Assembly (NCBI GenBank): GCA_910585645.1
Contig: CAJUFP010000093.1
Span: forward strand, 1 to 20,675
Direction: 5' to 3'
DNA from: an uncultured Hungatella sp.
Lineage (GTDB): Bacteria; Bacillota; Clostridia; Lachnospirales; Lachnospiraceae
Length of the DNA: 20,675 bases
Part shown: positions 1 to 8,012 of the stretch, piece by piece
Position numbering within the stretch: position 1 is the first letter of the stretch
How the letters are laid out: every line of letters begins with the position of its first letter
Notes under the pieces: generated by a model
Seen by the model: only the letters and a program-made list of their open reading frames with translations
Told to the model about the DNA's origin: nothing
Databases searched by the model: none
Made by a program: the position numbers and the translations under genes

Positions 1-23
1 GCCATGCCCTTTGCTGGGCGCAC

Positions 24-52
24 TAACAGTTCAGATGACCCTTGAACTGTTA
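24..52 (+). terminator. Perfect 10-bp inverted repeat, possible terminator
   Basis: TAACAGTTCA at 24-33 is exactly complementary to TGAACTGTTA at 43-52, with a 9-nt loop. A run of five T follows at 56-60 on the + strand. The leftward kinase gene ends at 70, but on the minus strand no T run follows the stem. The structure therefore suits a rightward terminator for a gene left of the window better than a terminator for the kinase. The stem is AT-rich and only moderately stable. Confidence 0.35.
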
Positions 53-69
53 CAATTTTTATACCCTTC

Positions 70-1725
70 CTACACCCGAAAACAACTCCCCCCAATAAAC
101 TCCCTGACAATGGAGTTATGGGGGATATCCTCGCTGCTGATCCCCAGAAAATAATCCAAAAACTTCAAAAGCCTCTTTGCCTCCACATACTCTTTCGCGT
201 CCTTTGGAATCTGGAACAACAGGGGCTGGGCGTACTGCTTTAGCACTGCCAGCTCGTAGACCAGGGCGGAATTAAACATCACATCCGCGTCCTCCTGGAA
301 CGGAAAGATATTCTGCTCCTCCCCCCGCCGCACAGACGGCCATCTGCGGATGGTGTCCCGGGCCGTGGCCCCTCTGGTCCTGGCGTCCCGCACCATGCGC
401 CGGATCAGCCTGGCGTCCGTGGTGGGGATCCGGTTGTGCTCGTCAATATTTAACTGGGTCAGAGCGCTTATGTAGATCTTAAACTTGCTCTCCCTGGGAA
501 GGGTGTAGGACAGCTTGTCATTGAGACAGTGGATGCCCTCAATCACCAGGATGTCCTCCTTTCCCAGAGTCAGAAAGTCCCCCTTGTACTCCCTGGTTCC
601 CGTGAGAAAATTAAACCGGGGAAGCTCCACCGTCTTTCCCTCCAGAAGGTTTGTCATATCCTCATTAAACTTCTTGATATCCAGGCACTCCAGCACCTCA
701 AAATCATAGTTGCCCTGGGCGTCTTTGGGGCTGTCCTCCCGGTTCACAAAATAGTCGTCCACTCCGATTGGGTGAGGCTTTAACCCCAAAGCCCGAAGCT
801 GGATACAGAGCCTGTGGGAAAACGTGGTCTTTCCCGAGGAGGAAGGGCCGGCGATCATCACAAACTTTTTCTTTTCCCCCTGGGCGATCATCTCCGCGAT
901 CTGTCCGATCTTCTTCTCCTGCAAAGCCTCCTGGATCAGGATCAGGTCATTGGCATTGCCCCTGGCGATCTCATTGTTGAGGGCTCCCACATTGGCAAGG
1001 CCCAGCCTGTCGCCCCAACGGGAAGACTCGGTCATCACCTCAAACAGCTTCCGGCTGGTGTTAAGCTTTGGCACCACCTTTGGATCACTGCGGCCCGGCA
1101 GCATCAGCACAAAGCCGTGGCCGTACTTCACCAGGTCAAAATATTTCACATACCCTGTATTCTGGACCATGTACCCGTAGAAATAATCCTCAAACCCGGC
1201 CAGATTGTAGAGATTTACCCTGGAAGCCATCCGATACCGAAAGAGACTGGCCTTGTCAAACATCCCATGTCTGGTAAACAGCTCCACCGCCTGGTCTGTG
1301 TTGACGCTGCGCTTCATGATCGGCAGCTCCTGGGCCACATAGTCCCGCATCCTCTGCTTCACCCGCAAAAGAAGCTGATCCGTAATGGCCACATCCCCCT
1401 TTACCTCCACAAAAAGTCCTTTTCCCAGGGAAAATTCCACGCAGATCCGCTCCACCCGGTCCTTTCCCACAATATCATAAAACGCTTTCAGCATAATAAG
1501 CTTGGCGCTGCGCTGATAAGCCTGCATCCCCGGCTTGTCCCTTGCCGTGATAAACTCCACCCTGCAGTCCTCATCAACGGTCTTGTGAAGCTCCATCAGC
1601 TTTCCGTTCACCGAAACAAGTAAGATATCATCCTCATACTGTGGCTGGTATTCCTGGGCGATCTGCAAAAATGTGGTCCCCGCGGCATACCCCTTCCGTT
1701 TTTCCCCTATGGTTACGTATTCCAA
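70..1725 (-). CDS. Nucleoside (uridine-type) kinase with ThrRS-like N-terminal domains
   Basis: Predicted P-loop kinase of the uridine kinase/phosphoribulokinase family, expected to phosphorylate a nucleoside in cytosolic salvage. Residues about 1-60 look like a TGS domain and about 60-240 like the ThrRS/AlaRS second additional domain. The kinase domain follows, with Walker A GPSSSGKTT at 293-301 and the substrate-site DDYF at 323-326. This fusion of about 550 residues is common in Firmicutes; its exact substrate is unsettled. I chose a TTG start at 1725 (551 aa) because AAGGAGG lies 6 nt upstream. An in-frame TTG at 1743 would add six residues that are themselves encoded by the ribosome binding site. 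It is the last gene of the leftward run. A 20-codon ORF whose stop abuts the ribosome binding site may couple its translation. The family is confident, the substrate is not. Confidence 0.88.
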   Translation of the reverse strand: MEYVTIGEKRKGYAAGTTFLQIAQEYQPQYEDDILLVSVNGKLMELHKTVDEDCRVEFITARDKPGMQAYQRSAKLIMLKAFYDIVGKDRVERICVEFSLGKGLFVEVKGDVAITDQLLLRVKQRMRDYVAQELPIMKRSVNTDQAVELFTRHGMFDKASLFRYRMASRVNLYNLAGFEDYFYGYMVQNTGYVKYFDLVKYGHGFVLMLPGRSDPKVVPKLNTSRKLFEVMTESSRWGDRLGLANVGALNNEIARGNANDLILIQEALQEKKIGQIAEMIAQGEKKKFVMIAGPSSSGKTTFSHRLCIQLRALGLKPHPIGVDDYFVNREDSPKDAQGNYDFEVLECLDIKKFNEDMTNLLEGKTVELPRFNFLTGTREYKGDFLTLGKEDILVIEGIHCLNDKLSYTLPRESKFKIYISALTQLNIDEHNRIPTTDARLIRRMVRDARTRGATARDTIRRWPSVRRGEEQNIFPFQEDADVMFNSALVYELAVLKQYAQPLLFQIPKDAKEYVEAKRLLKFLDYFLGISSEDIPHNSIVREFIGGSCFRV

Positions 1726-1736
1726 AATGCTCCTCC

Positions 1737-1799
1737 TTAGCAAAGCTTATGCTCTGTCCGCAGCCCTCCGGGTATCCCGAAACCGGCTGCTCGTATCAT
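1737..1799 (-). CDS. Possible 20-residue leader ORF upstream of the nucleoside kinase
   Basis: An ATG at 1799 is preceded by AGGAG with 4 nt spacing and opens a frame of 20 codons (MIRAAGFGIPGGLRTEHKLC). It ends in TAA at 1737-1739. That stop overlaps the AAGGAGG used by the kinase, and the kinase TTG lies 11 nt further on, a layout typical of translational coupling. There is no run of one amino acid as in classic attenuator peptides, and no family is recognised. It may be a chance ORF; the position is the main support. Confidence 0.3.
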   Translation of the reverse strand: MIRAAGFGIPGGLRTEHKLC

Positions 1800-1819
1800 A
1801 ACTCTCCTGTGATCCGCTA

Positions 1820-1883
1820 GTACATCGCCGCGCAAATTTTCTCATGAATGAATAAAACGATGTACCATGTCTGCCGCGCGGCG
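1820..1883 (-). other. Two interleaved inverted repeats (possible pseudoknot or competing RNA stems)
   Basis: Between the Nif3-family stop and the leader ORF, GTACATCG at 1820-1827 is complementary to CGATGTAC at 1858-1865, and CGCCGCGC at 1826-1833 is complementary to GCGCGGCG at 1876-1883. In the leftward transcript the arms come in the order B5', A5', B3', A3', the order of an H-type pseudoknot. The two 3' arms share two bases, so the stems could also be mutually exclusive. GCCGCGCGGC at 1873-1882 is itself palindromic. No T run follows, so a simple terminator is unlikely. Confidence 0.3.
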
Positions 1884-1899
1884 TATTCTTTCACCCCGC

Positions 1900-2703
1900 T
1901 TACATCGCAGTCACCGGAAACGCCTCCGGCGCCTTTATGACCACCAGATCCCGGTCTACCTGTTCTCTGATATAGGTTTCCATAAAATCCATAAACAGAT
2001 GCTCCAGCCCGTAGTGGCCGCCGTCAATAACGAAAAGCCCCTGAGCCACCGCGTCGATACCGTCATGGTGCCCCACATCCCCGGTGATGAGAACCTGGGC
2101 TCCCAGACTTAAGGCATGGCCGCTCATCCCCTTGCCGGACCCGGGGCACAGCGCCACGCGGCTTATGGGTCCGTCACACTCCTTTGCCCCGTAAATATTG
2201 ACAAATGGCAGTCCAAACCGCTCCTTCACGGTCAAAGCCAGCTCCTTTAGACTCACGGCCTTCTCAAGGTTCCCGCAGACACCGACACCGTAGGGCATCC
2301 CGGTGTTCCCATCCTCCCCCATCTTCTCCAGAGGCTGGGTGTCGGAAAGCCCCAGCCGCTTTCCCGCCGCGTCCGCCATACACCCCGGCGCGCAGTCAAA
2401 GTTGGTATGCATGGCATAATAGCTGATATCCGCCTGGATCAGCCTCACCAGCCTTCTTCCGATAAAATCCTGGTCATTGACCTTTTTTATGGAACCAAAG
2501 ACCAGAGGGTGATGGGTCAAAAGAAAGTCACACCCCTCGTTCACCGCCGTCTCCACCACCTCATCCGTGGCGTCCAGGGCTACAAGCACCCTGCTCACCT
2601 CCTTGTCCCCCCTGCCTGCCAAAAATCCCGGATTATCCCAGGAACAGGCATAAGACAAAGGGGCCAGCCGCTCCAGACGGTTTATAAGCTCCCCACACTT
2701 CAT
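1900..2703 (-). CDS. Nif3-like dinuclear metal-centre protein (YqfO family)
   Basis: Member of the Nif3/YqfO family, cytosolic proteins that form toroidal hexamers with a two-metal centre. The biochemical role is not firmly established; roles as a GTP cyclohydrolase I type 2-like protein or in metal or cofactor handling have been proposed. The metal-ligand motifs are visible: THHP with His64-His65, HTNFD with His99 and Asp103, then GDVGHH and DGGHYGLEH near the C-terminus. At 267 residues it matches the short form without the PII-like insert found in Bacillus YqfO. The ATG at 2703 overlaps the trmK TGA in an ATGA, so the two are translationally coupled. The trmK-yqfO pairing behind sigA is conserved across Firmicutes. 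Confidence 0.92.
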   Translation of the reverse strand: MKCGELINRLERLAPLSYACSWDNPGFLAGRGDKEVSRVLVALDATDEVVETAVNEGCDFLLTHHPLVFGSIKKVNDQDFIGRRLVRLIQADISYYAMHTNFDCAPGCMADAAGKRLGLSDTQPLEKMGEDGNTGMPYGVGVCGNLEKAVSLKELALTVKERFGLPFVNIYGAKECDGPISRVALCPGSGKGMSGHALSLGAQVLITGDVGHHDGIDAVAQGLFVIDGGHYGLEHLFMDFMETYIREQVDRDLVVIKAPEAFPVTAM

Positions 2704-3443
2704 AACTGTCGTTTATCCTTCCCTTCCATCCCAGGGGTGTTCCCGGGATTTAATAAATATCGTATCCCCTCAACCTTCCTCCCAAGCTCCTCTCTCCTGC
2801 TTTCGACCTTCTCCCCTTCCTTCCCTTCGAGCCCCTTCAGGATCCCCAGAAGCTGCCGCTCCTCCCTTACCAGAAACTCCATCAGCACCTGATTTCTCTC
2901 CCCGATCAGCTTTGGCCCGTACAGATACTCCGCCTCGGTCAGCGCCTTTCCTTCCCCCGGCCCTTCTCCCCCATAGACCGCGTCCATGACCGTATAATAC
3001 TTCCCCTCATCCTCCACCATGTCCTCTCTTGTCAGCGCAAAGCCGCTGTCATACAAAAAACGCCTGACCTTGTCAATCTCCGACTGGGGGGACAAGATCC
3101 AATGTCTCACATCCCCCCACAGACGCCGTCCGTTTTCCAAAATATGTATCACCAGCTGGCCGCCCATGCCGGCTATGACCACGGTGTCCGCCTCCCCCGA
3201 AGAAAGCCGCTCCACCCCGTCCCCAAGCCGGGTCTCGATCCTCTCCCAAAATCCGGCCTGCCGGATATGCTCCCTGGCTCTTAAGAGAGGCCCCGGCCGC
3301 ACATCCATGGCAATGGCCTTGTAAGCGATGCCCCGCCGCACCAGCTCAACCGGGATAAACCCGTGGTCCGTCCCCACGTCCGCCACCCGGCTTTCCGGTT
3401 CCACAAAAGAGAGCAAAAGTTCCAGCCTTTTTGACAGTCTCAA
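2700..3443 (-). CDS. trmK: tRNA (adenine22-N1)-methyltransferase TrmK
   Basis: SAM-dependent methyltransferase expected to make m1A at position 22 of certain tRNAs. The class I SAM fold is shown by VADVGTDHG at 20-28, the acidic AMDV at about 43-46, GDGVERL, and IAGMGG at about 89-95, followed by the family motif LSPQSE. The C-terminal region (about 175-235) is highly charged and helical, like the coiled-coil extension of TrmK. The start is TTG at 3443 with GGAGG upstream; the next in-frame ATG would remove the SAM motif, so TTG is required. It lies 31 bp behind rpoD and overlaps the Nif3-family gene by 4 bp. Confidence 0.92.
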   Translation of the reverse strand: MRLSKRLELLLSFVEPESRVADVGTDHGFIPVELVRRGIAYKAIAMDVRPGPLLRAREHIRQAGFWERIETRLGDGVERLSSGEADTVVIAGMGGQLVIHILENGRRLWGDVRHWILSPQSEIDKVRRFLYDSGFALTREDMVEDEGKYYTVMDAVYGGEGPGEGKALTEAEYLYGPKLIGERNQVLMEFLVREERQLLGILKGLEGKEGEKVESRREELGRKVEGIRYLLNPGNTPGMEGKDKRQL

Positions 3444-3474
3444 AGCCGCCTCCTCCTTTCCTCCAGCCGCCCCG

Positions 3475-4602
3475 TCACTCGTCCAGATAATCCCGAAGCT
3501 TCTTGCTCCTGCTGGGATGCCGAAGCTTTCGCAGCGCCTTGGCCTCGATCTGCCGGATCCTCTCCCTGGTCACGTTAAAGTCCCGGCCCACCTCCTCCAG
3601 AGTCCTGGGCCTGCCGTCCTCCAGGCCAAACCGCAGCTTTAACACCTTCTGCTCCCGCTCTGTCAGCGTCTCAAGAACCTCCATCAGCTGCTCGTGGAGC
3701 AGGGTAAAAGCCGCCGCCTCCGCAGGCACCGCCACATGCTCGTCCTGGATAAAATCCCCCAGATGGCTGTCCTCCTCCTCGCCGATAGGCGTCTCCAAAG
3801 ACACCGGCTCCTGGGAGATCTTTAACACCTCCCGCACCCGCTCCACAGGCATCTCCGCCCGGGCTGCGATCTCCTCCGCCGACGGCTCCCGCCCCAGCTC
3901 CTGCAAAAGCTGTCTGGACACCCGGATCAGCCGGTTGATGGTCTCCACCATATGGACCGGGATCCGGATGGTCCTGGCCTGGTCGGCAATGGCCCTGGTA
4001 ATGGCCTGGCGGATCCACCAGGTAGCGTAGGTGCTGAATTTGTACCCTTTTGTGTAGTCAAATTTCTCCACAGCCTTAATAAGCCCCAGATTCCCCTCCT
4101 GGATCAGATCCAGAAACTGCATCCCACGCCCCACGTACCGTTTGGCGATGCTGACCACCAGACGCAGGTTTGCCTCTGCCAGGATCTTTTTGGCATCCTC
4201 ATCCCCAAGCTCGATCCTCTTGGCCAGCCAGGTCTCCTCCTCCAGAGACAAAAGGGGGACTTTGCCGATCTCCTTCAAATACATGCGCACCGGGTCCTCA
4301 ATGCCGACGCCCTCTGGAACGGACAAGTCGATCTTCTCCAGATCGATCTCTTCCTCCTGGTCTAAGTCCATCTCCTCCTCGGCGAAAAGGTCCCCGTCCA
4401 TCTCCCCCTCGTCCCCAAGCCTTAGGACGTCCACCTTGTTGGCTTCCAAAAAGTCGTAGATCTTGTCCAGCCGGTCCCCGTCCAGCGTCTCCCCGGAAAA
4501 GAAATCCAGCACCTCACGGTTTTCCAGCACATTTTTTTTCTTTCTGGCCTCCCCCAACAATAATGCCAGCTTCTCCTCAAAACCCAATGTCTTCTCGTCC
4601 AT
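3475..4602 (-). CDS. rpoD: Primary RNA polymerase sigma factor (SigA/RpoD)
   Basis: Housekeeping sigma-70 factor that directs RNA polymerase to -35/-10 promoters. Relative to the ATG at 4602 (375 aa) the parts are: an N-terminal 1.1-like helical segment with a very acidic stretch at about 65-95; region 1.2 (DPVRMYLKEIG, about 103-113); region 2 with the -10-binding YATWWIRQAITRAI at about 192-205; region 3; and region 4.2 with the helix-turn-helix NVTRERIRQIEAKALRKLRHP at about 343-363. The start is uncertain. Frames also open at ATG 4620 and at TTG 4644, which overlaps the dnaG stop. I prefer 4602 because the next residues (MDEK..FEEKLALLL..KKKNVL) match the usual beginning of clostridial SigA, though its ribosome binding site (AAAGG) is weak. 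It lies directly behind dnaG. Confidence 0.96.
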   Translation of the reverse strand: MDEKTLGFEEKLALLLGEARKKKNVLENREVLDFFSGETLDGDRLDKIYDFLEANKVDVLRLGDEGEMDGDLFAEEEMDLDQEEEIDLEKIDLSVPEGVGIEDPVRMYLKEIGKVPLLSLEEETWLAKRIELGDEDAKKILAEANLRLVVSIAKRYVGRGMQFLDLIQEGNLGLIKAVEKFDYTKGYKFSTYATWWIRQAITRAIADQARTIRIPVHMVETINRLIRVSRQLLQELGREPSAEEIAARAEMPVERVREVLKISQEPVSLETPIGEEEDSHLGDFIQDEHVAVPAEAAAFTLLHEQLMEVLETLTEREQKVLKLRFGLEDGRPRTLEEVGRDFNVTRERIRQIEAKALRKLRHPSRSKKLRDYLDE

Positions 4603-4640
4603 ACGGTCCAACCTTTCCATAGTCTCCCTATAGTGTTGCC

Positions 4641-6410
4641 TCAATCAAGGGAAATATGCAGGCGCTTTAACTCGCTTCGAGCCCGGATAATATCCTGCAG
4701 CTGCGCGATGTCCGTGGCCGTCCTGCTGGCCTCGTCAAGACTGTTTTTCTTCACCTTGTACACAGTCTCCGTAAACGCCTTATTCTGTTCCTCCCCGGAC
4801 AGGGACTCCTTAAGCCTGGCGTGAAACAGCGAAGCCACGGTCTTGTACTCTTCCTGGTCATTGATAAAATGATTCAGGATGGCCGCCGGGTTCACTTCCC
4901 CCCTGGCATGGTCCTCAAACACCATGACCGCCACCTTATGATACAAATCCTCCTTAAAATCATCCGGGGTGATAATACCGCCAATCTTGTCAAACAGCCT
5001 GGGCTCCTCGATGAGCCAGGTGAGAAGAAGCCTCTGGGACTTTTTAGGCCCGTCCTCTTTCTCCTTCTTCCGTTCCTGGTAAGAGGAAGGCTTTGGCTGC
5101 CCTCCCGCCTCGGGTCCCGTTCCCAGCCTGCTGCCCAGGCTGTTTACCAGCTTCTTAAGATCCTGGTAATTGATCATATGCTCCCTGGACACGGCCTGTA
5201 TGTAATTGTCCCGCTCCAGGGCCTCCCGAAACTCCAAAAGCTTTCTGGCCGCGCTGTTGTAAAACCGGGTTTTCTGCTCCGGATCTTCCAGGTTAAACTC
5301 CTTCTTAAGCACGTCGATCTCAAACAGAAAGCTGTTTTTCGCCTCCCCGATCCGCTGCCGAAAGGCGTCCGCGCCCAGATTCTTTATAAACTCGTCCGGG
5401 TCCTTGTAGGGCTCCATGTTCAGCACCTTGGCGCTGACCCCCGCCTCCTTCAGGATGGGAATGGCCCTCAAAGCCGCCTTGACGCCTGCCCCGTCGCTGT
5501 CATAGGTCAGGATCACCTGGTCCGTGTACCGCTTTATGAGGGAGGCGTGCTGGGAAGTAAAGGCCGTCCCCAGGGAAGCCACCGCGTTGGTAAACCCGGC
5601 CTGGTGCATGGCGATCACATCCATATATCCCTCACAGATAAGCAGATACTTTTCCCTGGAGCTTTTGGCGTAGTTGAGCCCGTACAGATTGCGGCTCTTG
5701 TCAAACAGCCTGGTCTCCGGGGAATTTAAATATTTGGGCGTCCCGTCCCCCATGACCCGGCCTCCGAACCCGATGACCCGGTTATTTACATCCATAATGG
5801 GAAACATGACCCGGTTCCAGAACTTGTCATGGGTCCCCCGCTCCTCGATGGTCACCAGCCCTGTCTGCTTAAGGATTTCGTCCCCATACCCTTTATCCCG
5901 CAGATACCGGTACAGATCGTTCCCGGTCTTATTGGCAAACCCCAGCCCGAACCGGCGGATGGTGTCGTCCCCAAGCTGCCGCCCCCGCAGGTAGTCGTAC
6001 CCCGCCTTTCCCTGAGGGTGCTTTAACTGGTAATAAAAATAGTTGGCCGCCAATTTATTGATCTCCAAAAGCGCGGCCTTTAAGTCCGCCTGGGCCCTGG
6101 CCTCTTTTGACAGCTCCTCCTTTGGAAGCGCCACCCCGGCCCTGTCTGCCAGTATCTCCAGCGCCTCGGGAAACGAGTAATTTTCATATTCCATGAGAAA
6201 GGTAATGGCGTTGCCCCCGGCCCCGCATCCAAAGCAGTAGTACATCTGCTTGCCCGGGGACACGGAGAAGGACGGGGATTTCTCATTGTGAAAAGGGCAC
6301 AGTCCAAAATAGTTGCTGCCCTTTTTCTGCAGCTTCACATACCCCGAAACAATATCTACGATATCTGTCCTGGTCCTTACTTCCTCTACGATCTCTTCCG
6401 GATAAAACAT
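4641..6410 (-). CDS. dnaG: DNA primase
   Basis: Makes RNA primers for lagging-strand replication at the fork. The 589 residues are in the normal range. The CHC2 zinc ribbon is complete (Cys38, His41, Cys59, Cys62). The catalytic Toprim domain follows at about 254-340, with Glu260 in LLICEGYMD and the metal-binding Asp304/Asp306 in TYDSDGAG. The C-terminal helical region (about 455-589) is the DnaB-interacting part and is poorly conserved, as usual. The start is ATG at 6410 with AGGAG 6 nt upstream. It sits 40 bp behind the dgt-like gene, and its TGA overlaps a potential TTG start for rpoD. Confidence 0.96.
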   Translation of the reverse strand: MFYPEEIVEEVRTRTDIVDIVSGYVKLQKKGSNYFGLCPFHNEKSPSFSVSPGKQMYYCFGCGAGGNAITFLMEYENYSFPEALEILADRAGVALPKEELSKEARAQADLKAALLEINKLAANYFYYQLKHPQGKAGYDYLRGRQLGDDTIRRFGLGFANKTGNDLYRYLRDKGYGDEILKQTGLVTIEERGTHDKFWNRVMFPIMDVNNRVIGFGGRVMGDGTPKYLNSPETRLFDKSRNLYGLNYAKSSREKYLLICEGYMDVIAMHQAGFTNAVASLGTAFTSQHASLIKRYTDQVILTYDSDGAGVKAALRAIPILKEAGVSAKVLNMEPYKDPDEFIKNLGADAFRQRIGEAKNSFLFEIDVLKKEFNLEDPEQKTRFYNSAARKLLEFREALERDNYIQAVSREHMINYQDLKKLVNSLGSRLGTGPEAGGQPKPSSYQERKKEKEDGPKKSQRLLLTWLIEEPRLFDKIGGIITPDDFKEDLYHKVAVMVFEDHARGEVNPAAILNHFINDQEEYKTVASLFHARLKESLSGEEQNKAFTETVYKVKKNSLDEASRTATDIAQLQDIIRARSELKRLHISLD

Positions 6411-6450
6411 AAGCTACTCCTATCTGTCATTCTCCTATGTCAAACACGCA

Positions 6451-7461
6451 CTAAAGCGCCTTCCATGATTTCGGCACAAACAGCTCCTCAAACATGTCAA
6501 TGGCAAAGCGGTCGCTCATACCCGCGATGTAGTCGCAGACCACCCGCTCCCTTGTCTCCCCTCTCTCCTCCATAAGCCACAAATACTCCCCGGGAAGGAT
6601 CTCCACATGTTCCATGTAGTATTCATACAAAAACTGTATCATCCTCTGGGCCCGCCCCTCCTCGGCCTTGGCAATGCTGTTGGAGTACACGGTGTTGAAC
6701 ATCCACGCCCGCAGATCCTTCATGGCCTTCTCCATGGGAGGGGACATGACAATGGCAGACTTTCCCTGGCTGTTGGCGATAATGTCCCGGATCATGGTGT
6801 TGAGCCGCTCCCGCACGCTATGTCCTAAAATATCGGTGTACTCCCCGGGCAGATCCTCCTCTTTAAAGATCCTGGCCCGGATGGCGTCGTCGATATCATG
6901 GTTTATATAGGCGATCTTGTCGGAAAGCCGCACGATATGGCCCTCCAGGGTGGACGGTTTGGCGGAAAGCCCGTGGTTTAAGATCCCGTCCCTGACCTCC
7001 CATGTCAGGTTCAGTCCCTGGCCGTCCTTCTCCAGCACCTCCACCAGCCTGACGCTCTGCCTGCTGTGGGAAAACCCGTGGCTGCACAGTTTATTTAGGA
7101 TCTCCTCCCCGGAGTGGCCAAAAGGCGTATGCCCTAAGTCATGGCCCAGGGCAATGGCCTCAGCCAGGCTCTCGTTCATGTAGAGGGATCTGGCGATGGT
7201 CCTGGCGATCTGGGCCACCTCCAGGGTGTGGGTCAGGCGGGTCCTGTAATGATCCCCCTCCGGAGCCAGAAATACCTGGGTTTTGTGCTTTAACCTGCGG
7301 AAGGACTTGGAGTGCAGGATCCTGTCCCGGTCCCTCTGATACTCCGGCCTGATGTCGCACAGTGTCTCCGGCTTGTCCCTCCCTTTTGTATTTTTGCTCA
7401 GGGCGGCATAGGGGCTTAAAACCTGCTCCTCCAGCCGCTCCATGGATTCTCTGATGGTCAA
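6451..7461 (-). CDS. dgt: dGTP triphosphohydrolase-like HD-domain protein
   Basis: HD-domain phosphohydrolase of the dGTPase family, expected to split a dNTP into deoxynucleoside and triphosphate and so affect nucleotide pools. From the TTG start at 7461 it is 336 residues. The metal ligands are visible: His78 in RLTHTLEVA, the His107-Asp108 doublet in GHDLGHTPFGH, and Asp181 in LSDKIAYINHD. The family N-terminus (TIRE...LSPYAALS) starts exactly at this TTG, which follows AGAAGGGGAGGGGAG. A GTP-specific activity cannot be read from sequence. An ATG at 7512 would add 17 residues that do not resemble the family. It is the first gene of the leftward replication/transcription run, with a candidate promoter at 7633-7661. 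Confidence 0.92.
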   Translation of the reverse strand: MTIRESMERLEEQVLSPYAALSKNTKGRDKPETLCDIRPEYQRDRDRILHSKSFRRLKHKTQVFLAPEGDHYRTRLTHTLEVAQIARTIARSLYMNESLAEAIALGHDLGHTPFGHSGEEILNKLCSHGFSHSRQSVRLVEVLEKDGQGLNLTWEVRDGILNHGLSAKPSTLEGHIVRLSDKIAYINHDIDDAIRARIFKEEDLPGEYTDILGHSVRERLNTMIRDIIANSQGKSAIVMSPPMEKAMKDLRAWMFNTVYSNSIAKAEEGRAQRMIQFLYEYYMEHVEILPGEYLWLMEERGETRERVVCDYIAGMSDRFAIDMFEELFVPKSWKAL

Positions 7462-7632
7462 ACTTCTCCCCTCCCCTTCTCTCATATCCCCGTTTCGACA
7501 GCTTTCCCCCATTTCCCCTGATCTGCCCGGATGAAGCCATCTTCTTCAAAGTCTTTAACTATATTATATTTCCAAACCCTCAAGTTTACCACTAAATATT
7601 AGATAAAATATCCCTTTCTTTTTTATGATATC

Positions 7633-7661
7633 ATTATACAGGAAAGGGGGGCTCAATACAA
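7633..7661 (-). promoter_or_regulatory. Candidate promoter of the dgt-dnaG-rpoD run
   Basis: On the minus strand a perfect -10 TATAAT (7633-7638) lies 17 bp from a weak -35 TTGTAT (7656-7661). It is about 170 bp upstream of the dgt start, leaving a long AT-rich leader. A second TATAAT at 7553-7558 lacks a recognisable -35. Confidence 0.4.
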
Positions 7662-7669
7662 GTGAGCAA

Positions 7670-7712
7670 GGGCTATTGCACTGATGTTCAAAACCCATCC
7701 CTGCAACAGCCC
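7670..7712 (-). terminator. Long hairpin between the transposase remnant and dgt
   Basis: GGGCTATTGCA at 7670-7680 pairs with TGCAACAGCCC at 7702-7712 (10 of 11, plus one G-T). Inside the loop, GATG and CATC extend the stem across a 2x2 internal loop. It lies downstream of the MMPL/GLUG transcript and could end it, but the T content after the stem is low. It could instead be an inverted repeat left by a mobile element. Confidence 0.35.
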
Positions 7713-7739
7713 CTGTCATCACTGCCAATATCCCCTTTC

Positions 7740-8012
7740 CTACCTCACAAACCGCTTCATCTTCGATCTGGGGACCAGCGCCTTAAATCCGCGGCTCTCC
7801 CCTGTCTTGGGGTCTGTCTCGCAGCACCGCTCCCACAGCCTTGTGACCGCGATCCTGCTAAGGCCTGTGGCGCAGAGGATCTCCCTGGCCGTACCGCCTT
7901 TCAGATACAGCTCCAGGGCCCGCCGCCTGGTCCTGTATACGCACCGCTCCGCTATGGTCAGCTCGCTCTCATCAATCTCCGCCCACTTCTCTGGCTGTAC
8001 CGCTGCCAACAC
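7740..8012 (-). pseudogene. N-terminal fragment of a Mu/Tn7-like transposase-integrase
   Basis: The 90 residues follow the pattern of the DNA-binding N-terminus of Mu-type (rve integrase core) transposases: W..ID...L...ER....RRRALELYLKGG...EI...TGLS...VTRLWERC, then GFKALVPRSKMKRFVR. Intact proteins of this family have several hundred residues and the DDE catalytic core comes after this segment. Here the frame ends at a TAG and no core is visible in the roughly 200 bp before dgt, so it looks like a remnant. The start is GTG at 8012 with AAAGGGG 6 nt upstream, inside the last 41 bp of the GLUG gene in another frame. A small stand-alone HTH protein is the alternative. The family call is from memory of the pattern, with no search done. 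Confidence 0.5.

Noticed and set aside
24..52. SOS (LexA) box in the inverted repeat near the left edge
   Set aside because: The arms do not give the GAAC-N4-GTTC arrangement of Firmicutes LexA sites; a plain hairpin explains them.
814..1623. Long open frame (269 aa) on the + strand opposite the nucleoside kinase
   Set aside because: It is antisense to a clearly conserved kinase, has no family motifs and reflects the GC-rich codon bias.
4821..5729. 302-aa open frame opposite dnaG
   Set aside because: Antisense to the Toprim and C-terminal parts of primase; low-complexity composition and no recognisable domain.
7633..7656. Promoter using TTGAGC as -35 for the TATAAT upstream of dgt
   Set aside because: The spacer would be only 12 bp, too short for sigma-A.
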